Positions 10,621 to 19,123 of a stretch of 64,000 nucleotides of DNA are shown here, in pieces (the stretch's first letter is position 1; each line of letters begins with the position of its first letter). The notes below the pieces were generated by a model, which saw only the letters and a list, made by a program, of their open reading frames with translations, did not search any database and was not told the origin of the DNA. This stretch comes from Silvania confinis (GTDB lineage Bacteria; Pseudomonadota; Gammaproteobacteria; Enterobacterales; Enterobacteriaceae). A program made the translations under genes and the position numbers. The DNA is taken from the NCBI RefSeq assembly GCF_025564085.1, contig NZ_JAMGZJ010000077.1:558001-622000 (forward strand), in the 5' to 3' direction.

Positions 10621-11562
10621 ATGGACGAACTAAAAGAAGAGAAGATCGATCAGCACACCGAAGAACTGGAAGTCGAAAGCGAAGAGAAACGCCGGGGCAA
10701 GAAAATTGAAGTGGATGAGGACCGCCTTCCCTCACGCGCCATGGCAATTCATGAACATATTCGCCAGGATGGCGAGAAAGAGCTGGAACGCGATGCGATG
10801 GCGTTGTTCTGGTCAGCCATTGCCGCCGGGTTATCGATGAGTGCCTCCCTGCTGGCGAAAGGGATTTTTCACGTCCAGTTTGAAGGCATCCCTGGCGGAC
10901 TGGTGCTGGAGAATCTGGGCTATACGTTTGGCTTTGTGATCGTGATTATGGCGCGCCAGCAGCTGTTCACCGAGAACACCGTCACCGCCGTGCTGCCAGT
11001 GATGCAGAGCCCGACATGGGGCAATTTTGGCCTGCTGATGCGTCTGTGGGGCGTGGTGTTGCTGGGTAATATTATCGGCACGGGCGTTGCGGCGTGGGCA
11101 TTTGAGTATATGCCTATCTTTGATGAACCGACCCGCGATGCGTTTGTGAAGATCGGGATGGGGGTAATGGAGAACAGCCCGTCAGAGATGTTCTCAAACG
11201 CCATCATCTCCGGCTGGATCGTCGCCACCATGGTGTGGATGTTCCCGTCCGCCGGTTCAGCAAAAATCGTGGTCATCATTTTAATGACCTGGCTTATCGC
11301 GCTGGCCGATACCACCCATATTGTGGTGGGAACCGTAGAAATTTTATATCTGGTGTTTAACGGCACCCTGCACTGGAGCGAGTTCTTCTGGCCGTTCGCA
11401 ATCCCCACTCTGGCAGGCAACATCTGCGGCGGGACCTTTATTTTTGCCCTGCTCAGCCACGCGCAGATCCGCAACGACATGTCGAACAAGCGCAAGGCCG
11501 AGATGAAAGCGAATGAGCAGGCTCGACTCAAGCAGGAAAAAGACGAGAAAAAAGCGGACTGA
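10621..11562 (+). CDS. yfdC: FNT-family inner membrane protein YfdC
   Basis: Member of the formate/nitrite transporter family, predicted six-helix pentameric channel; the substrate of YfdC is not established. The 313 residues have a long charged cytosolic N-terminus (about residues 1-60, rich in Glu and Lys), six hydrophobic segments between about 60 and 285 and a basic C-terminal tail. The segment ISGWIVATMVWMFPSAGSAK is typical of the family. It stands alone between mlaA and argW, as in E. coli. Confidence 0.94.
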   Translation: MDELKEEKIDQHTEELEVESEEKRRGKKIEVDEDRLPSRAMAIHEHIRQDGEKELERDAMALFWSAIAAGLSMSASLLAKGIFHVQFEGIPGGLVLENLGYTFGFVIVIMARQQLFTENTVTAVLPVMQSPTWGNFGLLMRLWGVVLLGNIIGTGVAAWAFEYMPIFDEPTRDAFVKIGMGVMENSPSEMFSNAIISGWIVATMVWMFPSAGSAKIVVIILMTWLIALADTTHIVVGTVEILYLVFNGTLHWSEFFWPFAIPTLAGNICGGTFIFALLSHAQIRNDMSNKRKAEMKANEQARLKQEKDEKKAD

Positions 11563-11597
11563 ATGGCGACTCTTTAAGCAGTCAGGCGGCGATGCGC

Positions 11598-11626
11598 TTA
11601 ACGCACTGTATAAATGGCGTTATACT
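11598..11626 (+). promoter_or_regulatory. Promoter of the tRNA-Arg gene
   Basis: TTAACG (-35) and TATACT (-10) are 17 bases apart; the -10 ends 11 bases before the mature tRNA. Confidence 0.7.
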
Positions 11627-11637
11627 CGTGCCGCTTC

Positions 11638-11712
11638 GTCCCCTTAGTTAAATGGATATAACGAGCCCCTCCTAAGGGCTAGTTGCAGGTTCGATTCCTG
11701 CAGGGGACACCA
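11638..11712 (+). tRNA. argW: tRNA-Arg (anticodon CCU)
   Basis: 75 bases with a full cloverleaf, encoded CCA end, T-loop GGTTCGATTCC and anticodon CCT at 11671-11673 in a seven-base loop flanked by AGCCC / GGGCT. It reads AGG codons. The sequence is almost the same as E. coli argW, a known phage and island attachment site (prophage CPS-53 in K-12). Here the accessory DNA starts one base after the CCA. I see no integrase gene and found no second copy of the tRNA 3' end within the window by eye. Confidence 0.98.
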
Positions 11713-11713
11713 T

Positions 11714-13027
11714 TTACTCGGATGCGTTCTGTTTTATTTCAGCATAGCGCGCTGCCAATTGTTTTAGATGCATCTCCAGTTGAGCCCTGGCGGCAGCAGG
11801 TAATGGTTCTCCAGCCGGGTTTTCTGACAACACTCGCAGTTGTTCTTCAGCCGGTTTGGATTGATTAAATGACTGAATGGTGGAAAAAACCACTGATTTC
11901 AGCTCACTGACCGTCATGTATTGTCCCTTCTTTTCATCCAAACCGTTCAGCCGGTTGCTCAGTTTCTGTAGCGTCATCATTCCCTGATACCAGCCATACA
12001 GCTGCTCCGTGGGTAAAGCGGTAGCATTGAGTTGTTGCTGCCATTGTTGTATCAGGGGTTTTGCCTGCTCCGGCCACAGTATCTGCGCCTGTTTGATGAG
12101 CTGCCGACTCAACGCAATATTCCAGTCAGGCGGCAATTTATCCAGTCGGGCAAGCTGTTGTTGCGTTTGCGTGATGCCTGATTTTGGTAACGGAGAGTGC
12201 TGCTGCAGCCTATCCAGTTGCTCAGGCGCAGGCGTTACAGGTAAAGGCGCGAGGGATGCCGCAAGCCTGGCCTGCAGGGGATCTGGCCGGTGAAGATATT
12301 GCCAGCTCCACATTGCAGCCTCGCTTATCACCAACATGGTAAACATCCCGGCAAAGAAGGGTTTCCACTTTTTAACCGTGCTGCCTGACCTGTCTTCAGG
12401 TGAACTGGCAGCAGCGACTTTCGTGGATGTTGCTGCACCATTTATAACGCTGGCCGGCAACACAATCTCAGACGGAATGGTCGGCACAGTGCGGGTTGTA
12501 CTATCGCTGTTTTCCAGCCGGACGGCATTGGTGTGAATAAGCGTACGCAGGGTATCAAGCTTGCTGAGATGTTTAAGCTCCATACGCTGCAGTACAACTT
12601 CAAGGCTGACAAGCAATTGCTCCGCCCGATACAGCTGGCTAAGGTCACTGTAATTTAGCGCGAGCGAACGCATCCGTTGCTGCAGACGCTGACTCAGACT
12701 GTTGAGGATTTCCATGCGGGCATGGACTGGCTGCGGCCACAGCGCCCCCCAATGATGGCTTATCAGGGCCTCGAGTATCGCCAGACCTTCATTGAGCCCG
12801 CCCAACCCGCCCAGTTGCGTCCGTGTCAGCGTATACCAGGCCGCTGTCTGTAGCTCCACACCGTTCTGCTCAAACAGTGAGAGACACTGTTTTTCAACAT
12901 ATTGCCAGTCCACATCCGGACGTGCCGGATGTGTCAATTTACTCAGTTCATCACGCAGGCTGGCATAATCCGCTAGCGTGCGTGGGTCGCCACCGATTTT
13001 GATTTTACGTGAGGTAATGTCATTCAT
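11714..13027 (-). CDS. vasL: Type VI secretion VasL-like protein with ImpA N-terminal domain
   Basis: A 437-residue protein of the VasL group found in type VI secretion loci of enterobacteria. It has an N-terminal ImpA-type domain (about residues 1-130, shared with TssA), a linker, a single transmembrane segment near residues 225-245 (MFTMLVISEAAMWSW) and a C-terminal helical region to the end. Its molecular role is uncertain; the architecture suggests an inner membrane accessory of the sheath or baseplate. Its ATG overlaps the stop codon of the truncated tssF, and its stop codon ends one base from the tRNA-Arg CCA. With the core genes missing it has no apparatus encoded here to serve. Confidence 0.85.
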   Translation of the reverse strand: MNDITSRKIKIGGDPRTLADYASLRDELSKLTHPARPDVDWQYVEKQCLSLFEQNGVELQTAAWYTLTRTQLGGLGGLNEGLAILEALISHHWGALWPQPVHARMEILNSLSQRLQQRMRSLALNYSDLSQLYRAEQLLVSLEVVLQRMELKHLSKLDTLRTLIHTNAVRLENSDSTTRTVPTIPSEIVLPASVINGAATSTKVAAASSPEDRSGSTVKKWKPFFAGMFTMLVISEAAMWSWQYLHRPDPLQARLAASLAPLPVTPAPEQLDRLQQHSPLPKSGITQTQQQLARLDKLPPDWNIALSRQLIKQAQILWPEQAKPLIQQWQQQLNATALPTEQLYGWYQGMMTLQKLSNRLNGLDEKKGQYMTVSELKSVVFSTIQSFNQSKPAEEQLRVLSENPAGEPLPAAARAQLEMHLKQLAARYAEIKQNASE

Positions 13028-13436
13028 GACCCGTTATCTCTTTGGTAGTGGTGTACCGGCAGCGCGTGCCCTTTTCACCGATTGGTCGCGAGTTCACCTC
13101 GAAGCCTTTGACAATACGCATCTGCTCTTTCATCTCGCGCCAGTCAGGGGTGAATGCCACCACCGACATCGACGGAATGGTACGCATGTAATGCGGCCAC
13201 AGCAGGCTAACCAGCCCTTCGGTCAGCTCCGGAAGGTCGTCGTCAAGTTTCTGACGCAGGCGCCCCATCAGGAAGGCAAAGCCTTCGAACAGACGTTCCA
13301 CGTACGGGTCGCGCGCGCCCGCTTTATCAAGATTGAGCATTGCCGCCTGCTCGGGGTGAGCACGGGCAAACTCTTCACCGGCTTCCAGCAGGTAGCGCAT
13401 TTCAGCGTCGTAATAACGCAGGGTTAAGTCATCCAT
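13020..13436 (-). pseudogene. tssF: Truncated type VI baseplate gene tssF
   Basis: 138 codons beginning MDDLTLRYYDAEMRYLLEAG, the well conserved start of the baseplate protein TssF, which is normally about 590 residues. The match runs through VVAFTPDWREMKEQMRIVKG to about RYTTTKEIT; the frame then reads GHE and stops at a TGA that overlaps the vasL start. The remaining three quarters of tssF, and the tssG and tssJ genes that usually follow, are gone. I read this as one deletion joining tssF to just before vasL. The fragment could not work as a baseplate component. Confidence 0.9.
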
Positions 13437-13478
13437 AAAAACCTGAATATATGTGTTGTAAAGGTATGGCAGGCGTTA

Positions 13479-14492
13479 TTACCCGCAAAGCACCGCACTG
13501 CTGGCCGGATCGAGCGCAATCAGACCGGACAGAAGCAAATCCATCTCGGGCTGAAGCCGTGATTTATCGGTTTCACTGCGTGTGGCTTTGATGCGCAGTA
13601 ACCTGAGGCGGCGTGATTTGACTTCAAATAACAGCGCCGGTGTCCATTGTGTGAGGGTGATGGACTGTGCGGCACTGTCGAGCTCACCCAGTAGATGCAG
13701 GGCCAGCTCATTCTTGCCCTTCTGCTCGGCCACACGGGCCATCAGCAAACGCAGCAACCATTTGTCTTTTGTGGAGTCGGTGCCTGGGCGAGTCTGCAGC
13801 CAGTAGAGTGTGGCATCCAGACCGTCAGTGTCCGCTTTCTCCAGCGCTTCCGGCTCGAGAGTCAGGATATCGTTATCCGTCCCACTGACAACACTGACCG
13901 ACTCATCGCGCCAGCCGGACATATCGTCCAGCGGGCGTCCGCGGCGCAATTTACGCAGCGCGGTGTATTTTTCGCGGTCAGGTTCCGATGTCAGGCTGCC
14001 GCCGTAAATCAGAACGGTACGGTTGCCTTCGAGCCATTGGTTTTCCTGCAGGCCAGGTACCAGTTGTTCTATTGCCGCTTCATCACCAGTGATTAACAGC
14101 AGACGTGTTTTACGCCGCCAGAAGAGGGGGTAGCGACGGCGAAGGTGGGCTTTGAGCATGGCGATTTCGGTCTGAGTTGCGTTTTCATTTTTCTTTTCAG
14201 ACTTAACCTTCGTGTTTTTCCCGGCTGCTGCGGCCTTAACAGTCTTATAATCCTTCTCACCAAATAAACGGGTGACAATAAAAAAGAGAAGAATGAATAA
14301 CAACAGACCGCAGGTAAACAATACGCAGATGAATAACAAATATTCCTGCCGCGGAGAGCCGTCCGTAACGCCCAGTATATCGGGCGAGAATTTCAGCAAC
14401 CAAAATAACATCGACCCTGCCACCAAAAATAACAGCAGAACCACCCATAGCTGGAATGTAGTATTTTTAAATATTGTAAAAAAACGCGTCAC
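13479..14492 (-). pseudogene. In-frame chimera of TssM N-terminus and TssA C-terminus
   Basis: 337 codons. Residues 1 to about 205 look like TssM (IcmF), the inner membrane ATPase-like scaffold: two transmembrane segments near 13-33 and 49-71, then a cytosolic part with RKTRLLLITGDEAAIEQL and LRKLRRGRPLD. From about residue 215 the sequence changes to a TssA-type C-terminal region (DATLYWLQTRPG, WLLRLLMARVAEQKGKNELA, TQWTPALLFEVKSRRLRLLR). Normal TssM is over 1100 residues and TssA over 450, so a deletion of several kilobases fused the genes without breaking the frame. The product could still be made as a membrane-anchored protein but cannot act as TssM. Confidence 0.8.
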
Positions 14493-14595
14493 TTCGGTGC
14501 ACTCCGAACAGGAAGCTGATGGTAGTTTTATCAGTTAAGGAAAATCAGACACCGGAAAAAATTTACCGATTCACAGGTAATGAATAATTGAGAGT

Positions 14596-15810
14596 TTATT
14601 TCGCCGCAGGGCAAATAGTCATAAACCAGGGGGGGGTGTTGTCACCGGGAACACACATGACAACCTGCGGTGATGCAGACTGTCCTGCCTGCTCAGCAGC
14701 GACAGCCATTGCCAGCCAGGGTGAAACACACCCAGTCAGGCCGGTTTTTAAATCGATATCGCACGGCTGCCCAGCTGCAGGGAAACGAACGCCTGCTCCC
14801 GATAGCAAAGATGTGGCTTCATTGCTGACTCCCGTGCCCGTCAGCCAGACATGTTTAATCTCTTCGGGGGTAGTTTTTCCCCAGTCAACTGCCTGCAAAA
14901 GTGCACGATTAAAGCTCTGCGCACCCTTCACTTGTTCGGGCCGGTGGATCTCAGCCACGATGTCACGAGCGGCTTCTGGTGTATCAGATGCGCTCATCAG
15001 TAACGCAACTGCCGCCTCCCCGATACCATCGGTCATTTTATCCGAGAGATTCAAGGCGATGACCAGTAAGTGCTGCATCATCTCCGGTTGATCCAGCCAG
15101 GCATCGACGACCTGCAATCCTTCTCCAGGGACAAAAGTCATATTGAAGGGGAAACCTGGACATCCCTTCACAAATTCTTGCAATACGCGGCGTTCTTCTG
15201 GTGAAACGGATATATCCGGGCTGAACTGAAACAACACCGACAGGGAAGCCTTCTGAGGGAGACGCTGAAATGCACTCTGTAACGAAGCCTCTGTCAGCAA
15301 CAAATGTATCCGTTCTTTCACTCTGTCCTGCACAGGCATTGCGACATCGCTGAAACTGGCCTGATGAATAAGAATTTCGCCCGTTTCATCAACCTGTGAC
15401 GGCAGCGTAATACCGTCAGGCATCAGCAGTTGCTGTGAAACGGACTCAGCCGAAATAACATGTGGCAGGTGAACAACCTGCCCCAGCATGGCGAGACTAC
15501 GTTGGCCGTTGTGAATATCCTGGGCAAGGTCCCACTCCCTGGCCCTGTCCCAGCCATCAGCGAGCCATTCACCAGCAAGGTAAACCAGCCAGCGAAGTGC
15601 GACAATAATGCCCCCGACCGCCATCGGAAATCCCAGAAAGCAGAACCAGAACGTAGCTGTAAGGGTGGGTGCACCAACTGGCCAAAAATAGACTGTAACA
15701 AAGCCGCCGATCGCGATAAGGACAATCAGAAGTACCAGCCAGCGTTCAAAGGAGGGTGCTGCCCGCCGCTTTGCAGGGCCGGGAATGCAGGAGAGGTCAA
15801 CAGGCATCAT
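14596..15810 (-). CDS. Type VI locus membrane protein of unknown function
   Basis: 404 residues. The N-terminus has two transmembrane segments (about 24-46 and 56-78), followed by a soluble region. The part from about residue 215 to 390, with VIALNLSDKMTDGIGEAAVA and KHVWLTGTGVSNEATSL, resembles in outline the thiolase-like or ketoacyl-synthase-like fold, but I see no catalytic cysteine triad and treat that as a guess. Genes of this kind sit between PAAR and tssM in enterobacterial type VI loci; the function is not known to me. Its start codon overlaps the PAAR stop by four bases, so it is translationally coupled to PAAR. Confidence 0.6.
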   Translation of the reverse strand: MMPVDLSCIPGPAKRRAAPSFERWLVLLIVLIAIGGFVTVYFWPVGAPTLTATFWFCFLGFPMAVGGIIVALRWLVYLAGEWLADGWDRAREWDLAQDIHNGQRSLAMLGQVVHLPHVISAESVSQQLLMPDGITLPSQVDETGEILIHQASFSDVAMPVQDRVKERIHLLLTEASLQSAFQRLPQKASLSVLFQFSPDISVSPEERRVLQEFVKGCPGFPFNMTFVPGEGLQVVDAWLDQPEMMQHLLVIALNLSDKMTDGIGEAAVALLMSASDTPEAARDIVAEIHRPEQVKGAQSFNRALLQAVDWGKTTPEEIKHVWLTGTGVSNEATSLLSGAGVRFPAAGQPCDIDLKTGLTGCVSPWLAMAVAAEQAGQSASPQVVMCVPGDNTPPWFMTICPAAK

Positions 15811-16073
15811 TTACTCGTGGTTGCGTTACCTAAAGAAGTGATCAGAGTGCATCCACAGGTACATTTGTATCCGTGAAACGCAACTGGTAGGCCATTATCC
15901 TTAATTGTCGGATGCCCTTCGGCGATAAAAGAGGGGCTGTGACCTAAGATTGGGCAAATGACCGGGTCGTCTTTACGAGCCACACCAATGCCAGCAAATT
16001 TCATTTTTTTTGAGCCGTCAATAACCTGACCGCCGCCGGTGGTTTTATCACCGATACGAATGATACCTTTCAT
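15807..16073 (-). CDS. PAAR-domain type VI tip protein
   Basis: 88 residues beginning MKGIIRIGDKTTGGGQVIDG. PAAR proteins form the sharp zinc-bound cone at the top of the VgrG spike and often link effectors to it. Conserved features visible are GDKTTGGG, the region PVICPILGHSPSFIAEG and the CTCGCTL C-terminus, which supply His and Cys metal ligands. The ATG at 16073 is preceded by AGGGAAG; it overlaps the stop of the upstream DUF6708 gene (ATGA). The same junction is repeated in the two tiny ORFs described below. Confidence 0.92.
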   Translation of the reverse strand: MKGIIRIGDKTTGGGQVIDGSKKMKFAGIGVARKDDPVICPILGHSPSFIAEGHPTIKDNGLPVAFHGYKCTCGCTLITSLGNATTSK

Positions 16074-17053
16074 CTTGCTTCCCTGTGATGAGTGGATGGT
16101 TTCTTGAAAAGATTTCGCCAAGGATGTTTTGGATTACGAGTAGCATCAACCAGATAAGGATCATCTTTATCAATCTGGCACTGTGACTCAATATTTTCAG
16201 GCCAGACGGGTACCCTGCTTGTCACCATAGCCAGATAGCGCGGAATACTGAAAATAAACGCCAGCACAAACAGGAATGGAAACAGAAATAACGGCGCACC
16301 GTTAAATCCTGATAGTAAACAGAGCAGACCAAAGCGATAACCTTCACGCTTTTTAGCTATGGGGAGACAAAAATCAACCACGCCAATCACTGACTCAGGC
16401 CCCTCTTCCATATAGCGGCGGACAAACTCCCAGTGCCTTTCAAGTTGTTTTCTGTCTGAATGCGTGGCGGGCAGACAGAAGGTGTCAATCACGGTTTCAT
16501 TATCATCTGCCAGCACATGCCCGCTAATGTAATAGTCTTTATTGGAGTCTTTTCTGTGGCTTAACCCGGAAGTGAAAAATACCCTATCCCAGGGAACGCT
16601 GTAGGTTGAACCATTCAGTCTGAAAACATGCACCAGCCTGTTTTTTCTGTCAAAACGAACGGGGTAGTGTGTCCATGCAAACCATTCAGTTTTAAGGACT
16701 TTGAATGTCATTATTATTGTTGGAATACAAATCACACTCATCGATAGAAACATTTTTTCACTGGTAGAAAATTTCCAGTCAATATAAGGAACACTTCTTA
16801 CCAGCACGTTAAAATAAAGCAGTGAAAAGCAAAAAAAACCGAATGCAGCGACAAATCCACCGAAACCCTTCGCTGAGAAATATTTATCAACCAGCTCAAG
16901 ATAATGGGAATTAAGTGTTATCACTTTCATATCAGAAATTATGGATTGCCCATCGATCTCAGCTGTTTTTTGTTGCTTAAGCTGATACTTTAATTCTTCA
17001 TCATTAAGAGATCGATTTAATTTAAACTTAGGAAAAAGACCGTAATAATCCAT
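16070..17053 (-). CDS. DUF6708 family protein, copy 1 (probable effector immunity protein)
   Basis: 327 residues, intact. It begins MDYYGLFPKFKLNRSLND, has two hydrophobic segments at about 65-85 and 101-120, a conserved central region (WTHYPVRFDRKNRLVHVFRL, SVPWDRVFFTSGL, LERHWEFVRRYMEEGPES) and another hydrophobic stretch near 254-275. DUF6708 proteins are common next to type VI effectors. Position downstream of a pore-forming-type effector and the membrane segments suggest an inner membrane immunity protein; this is inference. It is the last of three tandem copies and its stop overlaps the PAAR start. Confidence 0.75.
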   Translation of the reverse strand: MDYYGLFPKFKLNRSLNDEELKYQLKQQKTAEIDGQSIISDMKVITLNSHYLELVDKYFSAKGFGGFVAAFGFFCFSLLYFNVLVRSVPYIDWKFSTSEKMFLSMSVICIPTIIMTFKVLKTEWFAWTHYPVRFDRKNRLVHVFRLNGSTYSVPWDRVFFTSGLSHRKDSNKDYYISGHVLADDNETVIDTFCLPATHSDRKQLERHWEFVRRYMEEGPESVIGVVDFCLPIAKKREGYRFGLLCLLSGFNGAPLFLFPFLFVLAFIFSIPRYLAMVTSRVPVWPENIESQCQIDKDDPYLVDATRNPKHPWRNLFKKPSTHHREAR

Positions 17054-17060
17054 TTACCCC

Positions 17061-17111
17061 CTACCCTCCCAACGTCATCTTAATTTCGTCCATTTCTATG
17101 ACACCTTTCAT
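17061..17111 (-). CDS. 16-residue junction ORF between DUF6708 copies 2 and 1
   Basis: Reads MKGVIEMDEIKMTLGG and stops. The first five residues equal the start of the neighbouring PAAR gene (MKGII), the rest resembles the C-terminal end of the type VI effector (MEMDELKLALDVEG). AGGGAATAAAG precedes the ATG. I interpret it as a scar of a lost PAAR-effector unit, perhaps kept because it couples translation to the next DUF6708 gene; a functional peptide is unlikely. Confidence 0.6.
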   Translation of the reverse strand: MKGVIEMDEIKMTLGG

Positions 17112-17113
17112 CT

Positions 17114-18090
17114 TTATTCCCTGTTATTTGTTGATGATTTCCTGAAAAGATTTCGCCATGGATGTTTTGGATTACGAGAAGCATCAACCAGATAAGGATC
17201 ATCTTTATCAACCTGACACTGCAACTCAATACTCTCAGGCCAGACGGGTACCCTGCTTGTCACCATGGCCAGATAGCGCGGAATGCTAAAAATAAACGCC
17301 AGCACAAACAGGAACGGAAAAAAAATAATGGCGCACCGTTAAACCCTGATAATAAATAGAGCAGACTAGAGCGATAACCTTCACGCTTTTTAGCTATGGG
17401 CAGACAAAAATCAACCACACCAATTACTGACTCAGGCCCTTCTTCCATATAGCGGCGGACAAACTCCCAGTGCCTTTCAAGTTGTTTTCTGTCTGAATGC
17501 GTGGCGGGCAGACAGAAGGTGTCAATCACGGTTTCGCCATCATCTGCCAGCACATGTCCGCTGATGTAATAGTCTTTATTGGCATCTTTTCTGTGGCTTA
17601 ACCCGGAAGTGAAAAATACGCTATTCCAGGGAACACTGTAGGTTGAACCATTCAGTCTGAAAACATGCACCAGCCTGTTTTTTCTGTCAAAACGAACGGG
17701 GTAGTGTGTCCAGGCAAACCATTCAGTTTTTAGAACTTTAAATGTCATAATTATGCTCGGAATACAAAGTAAGCTCATCGACAAAAGCATTTTTTCACTG
17801 CCCGAAATCGTCCACCTTAGATAAGGAACTGTGCCAATAAGTACTGTCAAGTACAACAGTGAAAATCCAAAAAAACTAACTACACCGATCAGACTAAGAA
17901 ACCCTTTCACTGAGAAATACTTATCCACCAGCTCAAGGTAATGAGAGTTCACAGAGATAATTTTAGCATCAGGCACTATTGACTGGCCATTAAGCTCAGT
18001 AACACTCGTTTGTTTTAACTGACATTCTCTTTCAACATCATTAAGAGAACGATTAAGTTTAAACTTAGGTAGAAGCCCGTAATAATCCAT
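17114..18090 (-). pseudogene. DUF6708 copy 2, frameshifted
   Basis: The reading frame starts MDYYGLLPKFKLNRSLND and follows the other copies until GFNGAPLFF, where it shifts and ends at 17260. The correct frame resumes and runs to 17114 (VPVWPESIELQCQVDKD...). Compared with the intact copies one base is missing in a run of eight A (plus strand, 17318-17325), where they read a nine-base segment broken by other bases. The lesion removes the last hydrophobic segment and the C-terminal 60 residues. A homopolymer of eight could allow slippage or could be a sequencing error, so the gene may not be fully dead. Confidence 0.8.
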
Positions 18091-18091
18091 T

Positions 18092-18148
18092 TTATCCTTC
18101 CACTCCCAGAGCTAACTTAAGTTCATCCATTTCAATGACACCTTTCAT
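18092..18148 (-). CDS. 18-residue junction ORF between DUF6708 copies 3 and 2
   Basis: Reads MKGVIEMDELKLALGVEG. Residues 1-5 match the PAAR start and residues 6-18 match the effector end (EMDELKLALDVEG) with one change. Its ATG overlaps the stop of DUF6708 copy 3 in the same ATGA arrangement as the real PAAR gene, and its TAA lies one base before the ATG of copy 2, just as the effector stop lies one base before copy 3. Confidence 0.65.
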   Translation of the reverse strand: MKGVIEMDELKLALGVEG

Positions 18149-19122
18149 CTTGATTCCCTATGATGAGTGGATGGTTTCTTGAAGAGATTTCGCCATGGAT
18201 GTTTTGGATTACGAGAAGCATCAACCAGATAGGGATCATCTTTGTCAACCTGACACTGCAACTCAATACTCTCAGGCCAGACGGGCACTCTGCTTGTCAC
18301 CATGGCCAGATAGCGCGGAATGCTGAAAATAAACGCCAGCACAAACAGGAACGGAAACAGAAATAACGGCGCACCGTTAAACCCTGATAATAAACAGAGC
18401 AGACCAAAGCGATAACCTTCACGCTTTTTAGCTATGGGAAGACAAAAATCAACCACGCCAACCACTGAATCAGGCCCCTCTTCCATATAGCGGCGGACAA
18501 ACTCCCAGTGCCTTTCAAGTTGTTTTCTGTCTGAATGCGTGGCGGGCAGACAGAAGGTGTCAATCACGGTTTCGCCATCATCTGCCAGCACATGCCCGCT
18601 GATGTAATAGTCTTTATTGGCATCTTTTCTGTGGTTCAACCCGGAAGTGAAAAATACGCTATCCCAGGGAACGCTGTAGGTTGAACCATTTAATCGGGAA
18701 ACATGTACTAGCCTATTTTTCCTGTCAAAACGAACGGGGTAGTGTGTCCAGGCAAACCATTCTGATTTTAATAAAATTAACATCCAAATTGCCATTAGAC
18801 AACTTGGAATAAAAACAATTAAAAAAAATACAACATCATTAAGAGAGATGTAATTCGAATCAAAAAAACAAAAAAAAGTCACTAATGTTATAACAAATAA
18901 CATACTTGAAAATCCAAAAAAAGCAACCAGACTCCCTAATCCTTTCGAAGAGTAATATTTATCGACCATTTCAAGGAAATTAGAATTCATTGAAATAACT
19001 TTAGCATCCGGCATAATTGATTGGCAATTTATGACATCACCATTATTTAACTGGTATTTTATTTCAGCTTCATTAAGCGGGCGATTTAGCTTAAACTTTG
19101 GAAAAAGTCCGTAATAGTCCAT
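18145..19122 (-). CDS. DUF6708 family protein, copy 3 (probable immunity protein)
   Basis: 325 residues starting MDYYGLFPKFKLNRPLNEAE. Same layout as copy 1: two hydrophobic segments in the N-terminal third, here with a different sequence (LVAFFGFSSMLFVITLVTFF and a second one), the conserved WTHYPVRFDRKNRLVH region and a C-terminal hydrophobic stretch. It is the copy directly downstream of the effector, one base after its stop codon, and so the most likely cognate immunity gene. An in-frame ATG 15 bases upstream lies inside the effector gene and is less likely as start. DNA of residues 20-120 is very AT-rich compared with the rest. Confidence 0.75.
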   Translation of the reverse strand: MDYYGLFPKFKLNRPLNEAEIKYQLNNGDVINCQSIMPDAKVISMNSNFLEMVDKYYSSKGLGSLVAFFGFSSMLFVITLVTFFCFFDSNYISLNDVVFFLIVFIPSCLMAIWMLILLKSEWFAWTHYPVRFDRKNRLVHVSRLNGSTYSVPWDSVFFTSGLNHRKDANKDYYISGHVLADDGETVIDTFCLPATHSDRKQLERHWEFVRRYMEEGPDSVVGVVDFCLPIAKKREGYRFGLLCLLSGFNGAPLFLFPFLFVLAFIFSIPRYLAMVTSRVPVWPESIELQCQVDKDDPYLVDASRNPKHPWRNLFKKPSTHHRESR

Positions 19123-19123
19123 G

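Larger units (their letters stand above)
16070..19122 (-). repeat. Tandem array of three DUF6708 genes
   Basis: Three copies of an about 1 kb unit. The first 17 residues and everything from about residue 125 to the end are nearly identical, while residues about 20-120, including the first membrane segments, have diverged strongly. Each junction keeps the same ATGA overlap and a short ORF made of PAAR start and effector end. The mosaic suggests duplication followed by homogenisation of the 3' two thirds. Confidence 0.9.
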
